A stretch of 64,000 bases of DNA. Origin: Branchiostoma floridae. Taxonomy: Eukaryota > Chordata > Leptocardii > Amphioxiformes > Branchiostomatidae. The stretch spans positions 18,134,768-18,198,767 of the forward strand of contig NC_049990.1 of NCBI RefSeq assembly GCF_000003815.2. The letters are read 5' to 3'. The position numbers were made by a program, and so were the translations under genes. The notes below the pieces were generated by a model, which did not search any database, had not been told where the DNA came from, and saw only the letters and a program-made list of their open reading frames with translations. How positions within the stretch are numbered: the stretch's first letter is position 1; every line of letters begins with the position of its first letter. Shown in pieces: positions 25,301 to 35,300 of this stretch.

Positions 25301-28300
25301 GTGTGAAGTGGACTCTAAGTGTTGCTCTCCTTGTCCAGGAGTGTACCCCTGGTACAGGAGTGTACTTACATGTAATTCAGGGGACAAAATGAGATGAGGT
25401 CCAGTGTATGTGAACAAATCAAGTTAACTGTAGGGACACAGAAGCAGAGGCTTGTATACATAGTAATAGAGAAAATGACCTTGGTTGAATTGTTTTGTTC
25501 AACCTTTTTTCTTGCAATAGCTTCATGCATGGCACATCTGTACTTTATTTGTGGGGTAGCCTATATCCATTGCTTTAAAAACAGCATAATTCGGGATATT
25601 GTGGAGTTGACGGTGGTTTCAAATTGCAAGATTTTCAATATATAGAAAATGGTACACATTCAAACCACTGTCTGTCCACTTGCTATTCCCTGATTCCTTG
25701 TTTATCATAAACAATGGATATAGGTTTATCCCTGGATAAAGGTGAAGTAGCATTATAGTAGTAGTAGGCATCTATTTATGTATAATCTTGGATGTACAAC
25801 CTTCCCCATTGTAAAACAATCAATGTCTGGATGCTATTTTCAATGCACAACTCTTGCCCAACTAAAACATGACCCACATCTATTCTAACAACAGCCTGAT
25901 ATTTTTCTCACAGTCTGAACCGTGAGAAACGCCAGCGGGAGTTGATGCGCATCACCAAGGAGAACCAGGAGATCCTGAAGCGAATCATGAAGCGGGAGCC
26001 GGAGTACGATCACGCCAAGTGGCAACGGGAGTGGGAAAAGAACGAACAGTTCATGGACAACATCGCACGCTACCCGAAGGGCTGGTACGACGAATGGAAG
26101 GGTGAAGAAGAAAAGAGAAGGGTAAGTAAAGTGCTAATGGCATGGTTAGACTACCCAAGAGGCCTATCATGAAAACTTGGAAAAGTACATGTAATGTTAA
26201 TGCTAGTTCACCTTTATCCACGTGTTAACTATAATGCAGGTAGGATGCCAAAATGTTCTGCGAATAACTACAATATTTTGAGCCAGAGTTGATTGGTTAA
26301 TAACAGCACTTCAGCACCAAGGAGAGTACTGATTGGTCAGATCAGCACCAAGGAAAGCTCTTACCAACAGTGTCATTTTATAACTTTTGATAAACCTCTC
26401 CCTCTCTGCGATAAATAATCATGAATAATGTGTACAATATGATAACTTAGCTGACATAGTAAAGTATAATCAGAAAATAGTAATAATTAGCATAATTCCA
26501 AATGTAAAAGAAAAAATACTTATGGCTTCCCTTTACATTTACATGCAGTCCATGTCAAGAATGAGCTCTGGTAAAAAATCTGGCCGCAAATCCCAGGTAA
26601 CGTCAGGAATAATGAATAACCTTGCACTAAACTACGCTGGTCTAAAGACTACACAATTTTTTTTTAAATCATTTTTTTGCCACAACGATTATAAACCAGC
26701 CCTACAGTTAGAAGCATTTTTCATTTCCTTAGCACTAGGTAAAGACGTGTTATGATGATTGTAAAGGAAGACAGATGATAAAATTTTCCCACACTTACGT
26801 CATTTCTTTATAAATGTTGTATAGATTAATGCATTACTAATATTCAAAAGTTATCAGCACAAGTAGAATGCGATCTTAACAATCTAGATATGTTGATTGT
26901 AACTGAAAGTATCCCTCTCTACTGGTGTGTAAATCTCTTTAGAATTGTGCTTGATGTTTCTGTCAATCAATCAGTCAATCTGTCTTATAATTTCTGTTAC
27001 TGCCTGCATGTACCTATCTACCTAACTTCCTACCTAGTCCCTTGACATCCTGATCATTGGGGGGACAAGGTAGCTACTGTTGCATATTACTGTTACCGTT
27101 ACTACCTGTTACTAATGTGTCTAACCCCTGTAAAGGGTGTTCCTCTCTTTGTGCTTCAGCAGGACTTTACACCGGTGAGTGTGTAGTGTCAAGTGTGTAG
27201 TGTCCTTCTGTGTCTTAACACTGTAACCACCTCTTCTTCAAGACTTACTTTACAATCTTACGCTAGTTTACCTTTATCAACAGGGTAACATTTTTCTGTT
27301 ATGTGTCTTTAAAAATAGTATCTAGGGATATCTAGTCAATGGACAGCGGTTTCAAACTGCAAGATTTTGAAAATGTTGCAATTTGAAATTACCATCTGTC
27401 GACTTGATATCCCGATATACTGTTTTTAAAAGCAACGTATATAGATCACCTCGTGGATAAAGATGAACTAGCATTATACGGGAATTATGAATACATAGCA
27501 AGGATTTCTTTCTTGTTTATCAATCTTGCACATAAATTCACAAATTTCTTACCATACTGCATGCATAAATATAGTTTGCTTTAAGGTATGAACTGATAAA
27601 CTGATGCTTAAAGATTGTACTTCCTGTGCTAGTGTAAAGAAAAAGAAAATCAATGTAAATACCCTAGTCCATTGAACAATTAGTAGACTAGGACTTCCTT
27701 GTAACTTGATTGACATATGGCGGAACATTTCTTGCATGCAGCGAGCCAAGCCTCCCCGAAGTGGCCAGTCCCCAGGCAGAACTGGCAGAACTAGCCAGAT
27801 CTCGGGCAGAACTAGCCAGGTGTCGGGCAGGCTTAGCCAGTACTCGGGGAGATCTAGCAGGATATCGGGCAGGTCTAGCGCTATGTCCTGCCAGTCCTCT
27901 GTTAGCCAAGCCCCCCGGAAAGGTCCTTCCCGTCAGGTATACAGACAGGCTTGTAGACCACAATGTATAAACAAAAGCACTTGGCATAAGATTTAGAGTG
28001 TAGCTCTTTTAAGAATTCAAACAAATTAGACAATAACTAGAGCAATAGGCACATGGCATTAGATTTAGAGTAGTTTTTAAAGGCATTTATTAAAAGACAA
28101 GCTTCTAGACTAGACAGTCAGCCCAAAATGCGTATTTACAAAGACACTTAGCTTGGCATATAAGATTTAGAGTGTAGGCCTTTAAAAATGCAAACTAATC
28201 AGCCCACAGCAATAACTACAATAGGCACATGGCATTAGATTTAGAGTAGTTTTAAAGGCAATTATTGAAAATGGCAATAATAAAAATGCAAACTACTAGT

Positions 28301-29285
28301 AGTCACCCCACAAAGCTAAAAGGCACTTAGCTAATCAAAGTAGTTGAAAACAAGTCACATGACAACAAAGTAGCTATTTTAAATGTACATTGGTGTTATG
28401 TAAATGTTGCTTTGTATAGAAAATAAAACGCAAATAGAAATATACATTGGTGCTAAATACATGTTCTGTTTTGAATCGCAAATTAAATGCAAATAGAAAA
28501 AATAGTGCAAATAGAGAAAATTAAAGAAAATAGTGCAAAATTATGTCAATTTCTCACCCTTGTTTCGTTTTCCAGTACAAATGGAGCTAAGTCAGTCAGA
28601 CATAGCTGCTTCCACCAGGTATGGGAACCGATATGCTTGGTGCCAGCCGATATGTTCAACTGGCTTGTCATCCATATCCCAACTTTGTTCCTGTAACTTT
28701 CCCATGATTTGTGACCCTATAAGATGGTAAATGTTACAAGGACGCAAAGTTGGGTCCAACAATTATTGTTTATACAGTCGAAGCCATTAAACTGCACACC
28801 CCATTTGCCAACGCATTTCCTGTGATTATCTGAGCCGTGCAGAGATGCGAAGTCCTAACAATGACGTGAATCGGTTTGGGATTTGGGGATTCCGTGCAGT
28901 TAACAGAAGTGTGCGGTAATCCGTTGTGCAATTAACTGGCTTCTACTGTACTATGAAAGACAAAACGCCAATGGTTAGCACAAAAATCATGTTTGTTCTA
29001 TGATGTAGTGTCTCCTCAATAAAGAAATGTTTTCTCATTTTACAGCAAAAATCTCGCGAGACATCCCGGCAGTCTACAAGACGTTCATCGGAACAGACCC
29101 CACGGAAGAAGAGCCGAACGAAATCAGAGAGGAAGGAGAGCACCCAATCAGAAGACAGAAAAGAAGATGCCGACCAATCAAAAGATGCAAAACAAACTGA
29201 CGAACCAGAGAAGCCAAAGGAAGAAGAGGGGGCAGCAGGAGGAGAAGAGGAACCCAAGAAAGAAGTAGAAGAAGAAGAAGAGTAG
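15157..29285 (+). CDS. CFAP97D2: CFAP97 domain-containing protein 2-like, with long repetitive C-terminus
   Basis: Axoneme-associated protein of the CFAP97/KIAA1430 (hemingway) family. Eight in-phase exons: 15157-15249, 16434-16514, 25120-25238, 25914-26121, 26549-26596, 27160-27174, 27742-27936, 29046-29285 (TAG), giving about 332 residues. The start MHRAYQPITPAGNK fits the family N-terminus. Diagnostic stretches are AKPMVDTRAPRTYVH, LATIERDNRILLEKMSHIM and SLNREKRQRELMRITKENQE, much of it likely coiled coil. Known CFAP97D proteins are roughly 160-180 residues (from memory), so the last four exons form an extra tail: a 15-nt microexon, an exon with five GR-x-S-x-x-S heptads, and a Lys/Glu-rich end. 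Exons 1-4 are secure. Exons 5-8 rest on splice signals and phase and need transcript support. Confidence 0.85.
16675..16893 (+). repeat. SINE body fragment
   Basis: It shares the block gcaaggaaacttgctgccct...gtgccactaggc with the SINE at 52711-53040, but the tRNA-like head is missing. It lies at the start of the 8.6 kb second intron of the CFAP97D2-like gene. Confidence 0.65.
17896..17928 (+). repeat. Degenerate telomere-like C-rich repeat
   Basis: Several ccctaa/cccctaa-type units stand in a row (aaccctaacccctaacccc), resembling the animal telomeric TTAGGG repeat read on the other strand. It is only about 33 bp long and may be a chance low-complexity tract. Confidence 0.55.
20880..21720. 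other. GC-richer patch inside intron 2; possible unannotated exon or promoter
   Basis: CpG-containing sequence within an AT-rich intron, with a good donor-like site (gcgcag|gtaaac) near 20973 and open frames on both strands around 21022-21352. I recognise no protein in any frame. An alternative first exon, a long noncoding RNA or an old insertion are all possible. Confidence 0.25.
22302..22337 (+). repeat. (GT)n microsatellite
   Basis: Mostly perfect gt dinucleotides, ending in tttgtgtttcag. Confidence 0.9.
23004..23251. mobile_element. Foldback MITE, 248 bp, with 9-bp target-site duplication
   Basis: The element begins tactctccaagcagaggtta and ends with its reverse complement. The arms stay paired over roughly 70-75 bp, including ctccggctgttttat and gggctttctatttt. 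It is flanked on both sides by accatcagt (22995-23003 and 23252-23260). A 9-bp duplication points toward a Mutator-like superfamily. It lies in intron 2 of the CFAP97D2-like gene. Confidence 0.9.
24394..24480 (+). repeat. (CGT)n tract with attached repeat tail
   Basis: Six cgt units run into tatccatttttgattatactgctgctgggatccctgtcacag. A related tail follows agtagtagtggtagtagta at 11580-11650, so this is probably the end of a dispersed repeat carrying a trinucleotide tract. Confidence 0.55.
24770..24988 (-). repeat. tRNA-derived SINE (minus strand)
   Basis: On the minus strand the T-arm-like gtgggtttgaatcccgacc is followed by the common body (gggttgcagcccttaggatg, ggtccactgt, cagtacaaagaacctgtag). 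Its head abuts the long inverted repeat at 24989-25057. Confidence 0.65.
24989..25057. repeat. Near-perfect 31-bp inverted repeat with 7-nt loop
   Basis: Arm 24989-25019 and arm 25027-25057 pair at 30 of 31 positions around the loop tgagtcg. It ends 62 bp upstream of exon 3 of the CFAP97D2-like gene. Confidence 0.95.
25541..25757. mobile_element. MITE family 'AACGTTAGTTCACC', copy 1 (diverged)
   Basis: Internal blocks (tttcaaattgcaagattttc, tggataaaggtgaa) match the copies at 27260-27478, 36247-36458 and 39920-40137. The left end is degraded. A further solo end lies near 26205 (gctagttcacctttatcc). Confidence 0.7.
27260..27478. mobile_element. MITE family 'AACGTTAGTTCACC', copy 2
   Basis: It begins acgctagtttacctttatc and ends gataaagatgaactagcat. 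Inside, tttcaaactgcaagattttg and the inverse ttgcaatttgaaa face each other, so the whole element is an imperfect palindrome. It lies between exons 6 and 7 of the CFAP97D2-like gene. Confidence 0.8.
28773..28950. mobile_element. MITE with TACAGTCGAAGCC ends
   Basis: The left end tacagtcgaagccattaa and right end ttaactggcttctactgta are near-perfect inverted copies; inner attaaactgcacac and gtgcaattaac extend the fold. It lies in the last intron of the CFAP97D2-like gene. Confidence 0.8.
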
Positions 29286-30123
29286 AGTAGAGAAATGTGC
29301 AAAGATGATAGTTTCAACAGTAGAGGTGCAGATAAGTCTCCCATAGTGGCAAGATATACCTAAAGAAGCTAGATACATAATGCACAAAAGATAAGTTACT
29401 CAAGCAACTGGACAGATTTTGTAAATGGTCACATTTCAGGTAGCATCCATTACCTTTTGTCAGTCACTGACAAATAGAAATAGTAGGTGTCAGTTGCTTA
29501 GTAAATTTTATCTTGTGTATCTTGGATATCTAACTTTCATTGTTGTGAAGTCTGTCTTTTCCCTATAGCCAAATCAGTGAAACATTTCTTGTTCATAGGG
29601 AAGAATTAACAGTATTTTGAAGTGCCTTCACAATAGAAAATTTCTGGTCTGTGCCTCTAACAAAGGCAACTGGTACACTGAGACTAAGTAATGTGGTCAT
29701 TGTACATGTAGTAGTCTTTTAGATACCATCAAAGAAAGGATATTTGATTTGATTAACATGTATTTGGATTTACAGCACACTACGTTTGATAACTTCTCCA
29801 GGCCTAACATGTATTAAGAGTATGTACAAATAGGACAAGTGAAACCAGAAGCTTATGCTGCTACAACGTATATTATAGTGTGAGAGTGTATGATTTAGTT
29901 AACCTGGTATATTGAATACTGTGACATATCTTGACATAGCTTGTGTATCATAGCATAATGCATTTGTATGACATTTTCTGTCAAAGATATCCAACCAAAA
30001 TGTTATAACAAACATTAATCTATTGTTAAAGACTAAACATCCTAACTGAATATCTGTAGCTGCTGTTTGTTTTAATTGAGTAAAAAAAGAAGTCAATATA
30101 CATGATCATGTACACGTCTGTCC

Positions 30124-30190
30124 AGTGCATTGTGTGTTACATGTACATGTAAGTCAGTGACTTACATGTACATGTAACACACAATGCACT
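30124..30190. repeat. Perfect 33-bp inverted repeat with 1-nt centre
   Basis: Bases 30124-30156 are the exact reverse complement of 30158-30190 around a single g at 30157. The arm contains the self-palindrome acatgtacatgt. Confidence 0.98.
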
Positions 30191-31474
30191 CAGTTTTGTA
30201 GGGTTTGGACACTTCAGCCGTTAACCAACTTGGCCCATGGCTAAAAAGACCAACTTGGCCCAACACCCTTACCTGACCGAGTTGACCAGCTAGGGTGTTG
30301 GGACAAGTTGACCAGTTGGTAAAGGGCTAAGTTGTCCTCATCCCAGATTTGGGGGATTACACTATGTTGAACTAACTAAACACAATGGGTGGTAGAAAGA
30401 ATGGATGACTGATGAGACAACAGATTAACAACTTGATGGATGTGGCTCATGATGACAAGACAAATCCTCTAAACTACAAGAGGCATCATCAGTCATTGTA
30501 GGATGTCACACGAACAATAAAGTTTGTGTGACGGGTATAGATGGGTCTTACGTCATGGTATTTTAACGGTATTAAGTTACCATTCATGTTGTCAAGAAGA
30601 TTTGAATGTTTACGTGTGGTGAAACATGGTGCTTTCACAAGATGGTGATAAAGATGGCCTTATTGTATCAATGTGAAACTGAGTGAAAAATGAACACAAG
30701 AGAAATATGTTATGTCTGCTTACTGTTTATGGTCTAGGTGATAGCCAGTATGAGGGTACAGTACAATTGAAGGAAATGTGTGACAGGTGACACTATAATT
30801 CACTACAGCCTACTTCATTCTGGAAAATCTTATTTGCTACAAGCTTACTGGATGCATGAGTTGATGACTGTAGGTTTGTTGTAAGACATAGAAACAAAAA
30901 TGTCTAGGGTAAAGGAGTCTCAAGGGACCAATTCTGTGGAATTCTCCAGACTTCTGGCCGAGAGGATCCCAGAAATCCACTAGAATTGGGGGACAGTTCC
31001 TACAATGCTGGAACCATACCTATATGTCATCAGCTAATCTGGCCAGTATACTTCGAAAAAGATTTTCCAGAATAAAACTGTCCAGAATTAACGTCAATAG
31101 TGTTACCTGTTAGATATTTGATATTGAAGACAGATTTATCAACTAAGGAAAGAAAAGTATACTCAGTCTGGTCATTCCAAATAGGAATAGCTGTAATTAT
31201 AGAGCAGCATATCCAGAAGTTGGTGGGGTCTTGGTGCCTTATCTTCTCTACAGTGTATCTTCTCATTACCATTCACAATTTGCCTGGATTTCATTAGGGA
31301 CATTTTAGAAGGTACATGTAGATGACAAGATTGTAAGAAAGCAAAATGTGTTCGTGCCAACACCACAGTGAAACTACAGTATTGGTGGGCAAATGTCATT
31401 GTAACAAAAAGCTTTAGTTTGTAGTTTGTGAGATCGTCAATCAAAAAGTTTTTGGGGGGTACCCTCTCTACCAA

Positions 31475-31582
31475 TGTTTCAACAGCCTGTCCACTGTCCT
31501 AATAAGGGCAAAGTAAACTTGTCATGTCGTATTGTTCTTGGTCAATCAATGCCTTTTGCCCAGACAGGCTATTGAAACATTA
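31475..31582. mobile_element. Small foldback element
   Basis: The left end aatgtttcaacagcctgtc and right end gacaggctattgaaacatt are inverted copies with a one-base difference, about 108 bp apart end to end. It is probably a short MITE. Confidence 0.7.
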
Positions 31583-32383
31583 GTAGAAAAAGAAATATGG
31601 TTGTATATCTAGGAAAATTACGATGTCAGTGTATTTTGGAGGTTGTGAGAAACTTTTATCCCTGTGAATGGATTATAATGGAAGACAACACACATAGCAT
31701 TGTACAAAGTTACTACTAGTTACAATGTACACTGTTCTACTGTTTTTTTAACACAATAGTCTAACAGCACTATGAAGATGTTTTTATTGGCATACAAAAG
31801 AAAATAATTGATATGTGTTATGGAGATACATGTATGTGATATATATGACACAGTGTACATATGGTTTTGTATGGAGGATTGTACTGGTATTCTACTGTAG
31901 GTGTGCTCAAGAGAGTGGCATTTTTAATAAACACAACAACTGACAATAAAGTGGACGTTTCATGTCTTTAATTTACTTGAAAGTTTTCGTACAGTCTTGT
32001 TTCAAAGGCATAGTGTCTATGGATTATCCAATAGAGGGGAAATGTTTGGGACAATAAAAATATTTCTTTGAATTAAAATTATAGGCTAGTTTTTCTTAGC
32101 AAATACACATGTACAGCACAGCATGGCCTACTTTTGCCCTGTTACAAATATTTACATGGACAGCAAATGATTTTGCAAGTTCGCTAAAGGGTGACAATAC
32201 CAGAAAGGACCAACCTGACTTAAAATATCTCACAGTTTTAAGACAATGTGGTTCTTTCAAGCAAGACAGGTTCTGCCAAATAAAGCATAGGAAATTTTTT
32301 GATGGTAAAAAGAAGTCTGTCTTGATCATGACCCCTAAGTAGTGTCCAGAAATTTAAGCTCAGGTTTTCCGTCAACAATGTCC

Positions 32384-35300
32384 TTAAAAATTGACCATTT
32401 CCATGGCGATGATCTTGCTCTCGATGATGTCCTTCAGCCATTTCTCGCGGAATCTTGACTGGCCCGGTCTGTAAGAATCATATAAAACACTGTCACTTCT
32501 TTCTTGCTCTCTCACAATGTCAAATGTCCAAAGCTCTACTAAAAACACACAATATCAAAATTGTATTTCTGATATCCAAATTACATAACTTTAACATTAT
32601 AGTAGATCTAAATCACTTAATTGAATTGAATCATTTAATTGATGTTTTGGTGGTTCATTGATGACAACAACCGATGGATGGTTTTGTCCGAGGTGCTGAA
32701 TTCTTACATTAACAATACCAAACAACTGACTTACATCAGTCTGTGTTAGTGAAACGCTTGTTCACCATGGGGTAATCTTTACCCAAATTTGTATTTCTGA
32801 TATCCAAGTCCATAACTTTAACATTATAGTAAATCAAAGCATACCAAAGTTGAATTTCTGATATTCCAGTTGTACAAGTTCAACAAACTGAATCAAAATA
32901 AAAACTTTGCATTTTTTATATCCAAGTTGACAACTTTAACACACTAAATAGATAGAAAACTAAATTTGTATTCTGACAATACCAACATCTTTCAAATAGT
33001 CTATCTGAAATAACTTACGGTAATGGAACTGTAGCTACCATCCAATGCCATAGCTTCTGTTTTGCAGGCCTGCACAACACCACGACTTTCCCCATTTTAG
33101 ATTTGTATCCATCTTTTTTCTCTGTCCTCTTACTTTAACCGATATGGCCAGAAGGAGTAATAATGTAGGAAATGATATAATTGAAATCATACCTGTGGAC
33201 AAGCTTGTTTGTCTCAAACACATAGTACACCTGGACTGGAAAATGCNNNNNNNNNNNNNNNNNNNNNNNNNNNNNNNNNNNNNNNNNNNNNNNNNNNNNN
33301 NNNNNNNNNNNNNNNNNNNNNNNNNNNNNNNNNNNNNNNNNNNNNNAAGTAAACGTACCCATGGACAAATTGAACTTATATTAAGTGTTTTTTTTAGTTA
33401 TTGGTAGAGGAATGACAAATATGGAGCAAAAAAATCATGCCTGCAGTACCATACTGTGGCCTGAACGTAGCACCTTAGACTGCTCGGCCATCCTGACTCG
33501 GTTATGCAACAATGGCTTTTAAAAGGGCCTTTAGAATGGCTCGATAAGATTGACCTACAAAATGATCCATCCAAACCAAACAATCCGTCCAAACCAAAGT
33601 TTGGTCCAAACAAACCACGACAATCGATTCAAAAAGTGTCAGTCACTGCCCACACCCCTAATGCATATGAAGAGGCTTCACCATCAGCACATGGAGCAAA
33701 TATGTAACAAGAATGGGCACACATCCTGCCCCCAGGCACAAGTGAATTGCCTGTGTCTGACAAAAAAAAAAACATTTCCTGCCTTCCTTGCTTGATCAAC
33801 AAAACAACTGGATTAACGGATATAGGAAATTTTTCCCACTCTATAATAAACTGTCTGCATTCTGTAGAAAAGTAATTTCAAGATAAGATTGCAGTCTTCC
33901 TTCTTCAATGATTCAGTTGAATAGTCATGAAAATCTGTTTCCTGCTGAACAGTGTGGAATCCTACATAAAGGGTACCTCACCAAAACTGTGAATGTGTTT
34001 TCATTGGCATCGTCACTGTAGCAAACGGTTTGACAGAGTGCTAAACAAATTTTATTGATAAAAATAAATCTTTTTACACTTTGCATGTTTTGTTGTCATT
34101 TTAGTCATACTTGCACATTGGCATTGTTGTTGCAGCAAGTGATTTGACAGAGAGCTCAACGAGTTTCATCCATAAAAACAAATCTTTTTACACTTTGTCA
34201 GTTTGTGTGTTTTGTTGTCATTTTAGTCATACTTGAGCATTTTACATGACCAAAAAATGGGTGACAAAAATTCAATCTACAATTCAGCATCAACACCAAC
34301 ATAGTTCAGTCCAGTGAGAGACCCCTTTATCCTAATACCTGTCACAGAGCTGACATGAAGAAGATATACTAGTATGCTTGGTGTACTCTCAATCAATGTA
34401 CGTATTTTCAAAAGATCAGCCGATATTTGAAGGTCCCTAACATTCAATGTGATGGGGAAGAGTTTTAGGTGAAAAATATGGTTGAGTCTCGGACGAATTT
34501 TTACTTTCGGTGCCTTGTGCCATTCAAAAAACAAATAAAGCTTCTTGACTTCTAGATAGGGCCTTATGTACATTGTATGACCACAGGAGCTGCCCTCACC
34601 TTGGGTTTGATTTTGGACACCTCGATGGTGAAGTAGACGCAGGCCGTCGCACGCGGGATGGGTTTCCTCCTGGTGGGGATGCTCCAGCGTACGCGGTAAC
34701 GATACCGCTTGTCGTACTCGTGGTCTTCCTCCTGCAGGAAGTCGATGCAGTACAGCCAGCTGCCTTCATAATCCCACGTCTTTTGGAAAGGATAACAAGT
34801 AAACGAATGTAGATTAATAAGTAAACAAATGTACAAAAACAAGTAAACAAATGTATCAGGAGTCTAAAGGGAAAGAAAGTGGACGTGACAAGGATCCAAT
34901 TCAGCTCACTGAAGAGCTATTGTTCCACTGGTGGTGACAGATACTATGTACAGTATTTACAGGTTCATTGTTTGTTTGTTTGTACCAGGGAAATTCCCCT
35001 GGCGCTTTCCGACAAGGGCAATAAAGAGTGGACCAGACGACCAGTCCTATGGACCCTTTCCTGTAGTGTGCATGTCAGGTGAACAACACAGCCAGAATCA
35101 ACCTACTAGTAACTGCTCCTAGTTCCAGAGGCAGTCCTGCTGGACCATGCACACTATGTGATACCCTGAGAGTTTTGCACTAGGATTATTCTTAACGACT
35201 CATAAAAAATGTATCATGTCATTTTAGTGATTGTAGCAATGAACAAGCTTGTAGGTAGGAAGGTGTCTAGGTGTCCTTGGGACGCCCTTCACTAAAAAAG

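Larger units (their letters stand above)
29286..31950 (+). other. Probable 3' UTR and downstream sequence of the CFAP97D2-like gene
   Basis: No coding exon seen. Candidate poly(A) signals (aataaa) stand at 30516-30521, 31926-31931 and 31945-31950. On the opposite strand an aataaa for AKAP14 is at 31783-31788, so the two convergent transcripts may overlap tail to tail. A perfect 67-bp palindrome lies at 30124-30190. Confidence 0.45.

Noticed and set aside
27688-27987. Minus-strand and alternative-frame Ala/Arg-rich open frames
   Set aside because: Shadows of the repetitive heptad exon 27742-27936.
28576-28618. Possible extra CFAP97D2-like exon with good acceptor and donor (ttttccag ... accag|gtatgg)
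   Set aside because: In the required phase it reads TAC AAA TGG AGC TAA, an immediate stop. It could only be an alternative truncating exon.
28943-29344. 133-codon minus-strand frame rich in Ser/Phe
   Set aside because: It is the antisense shadow of the last Lys/Glu-rich exon of the CFAP97D2-like gene (29046-29285).
33020-33120. Alternative AKAP14 exon 4 (gtgcag acceptor and accgtaagt donor on the minus strand)
   Set aside because: The phase can be made to fit, but the product has no AKAP14 resemblance, whereas 33193-33230 gives YYVFETNKLVHRPG.
33135-33407. Open frames crossing the N run
   Set aside because: They exist only because N codons are not read as stops.
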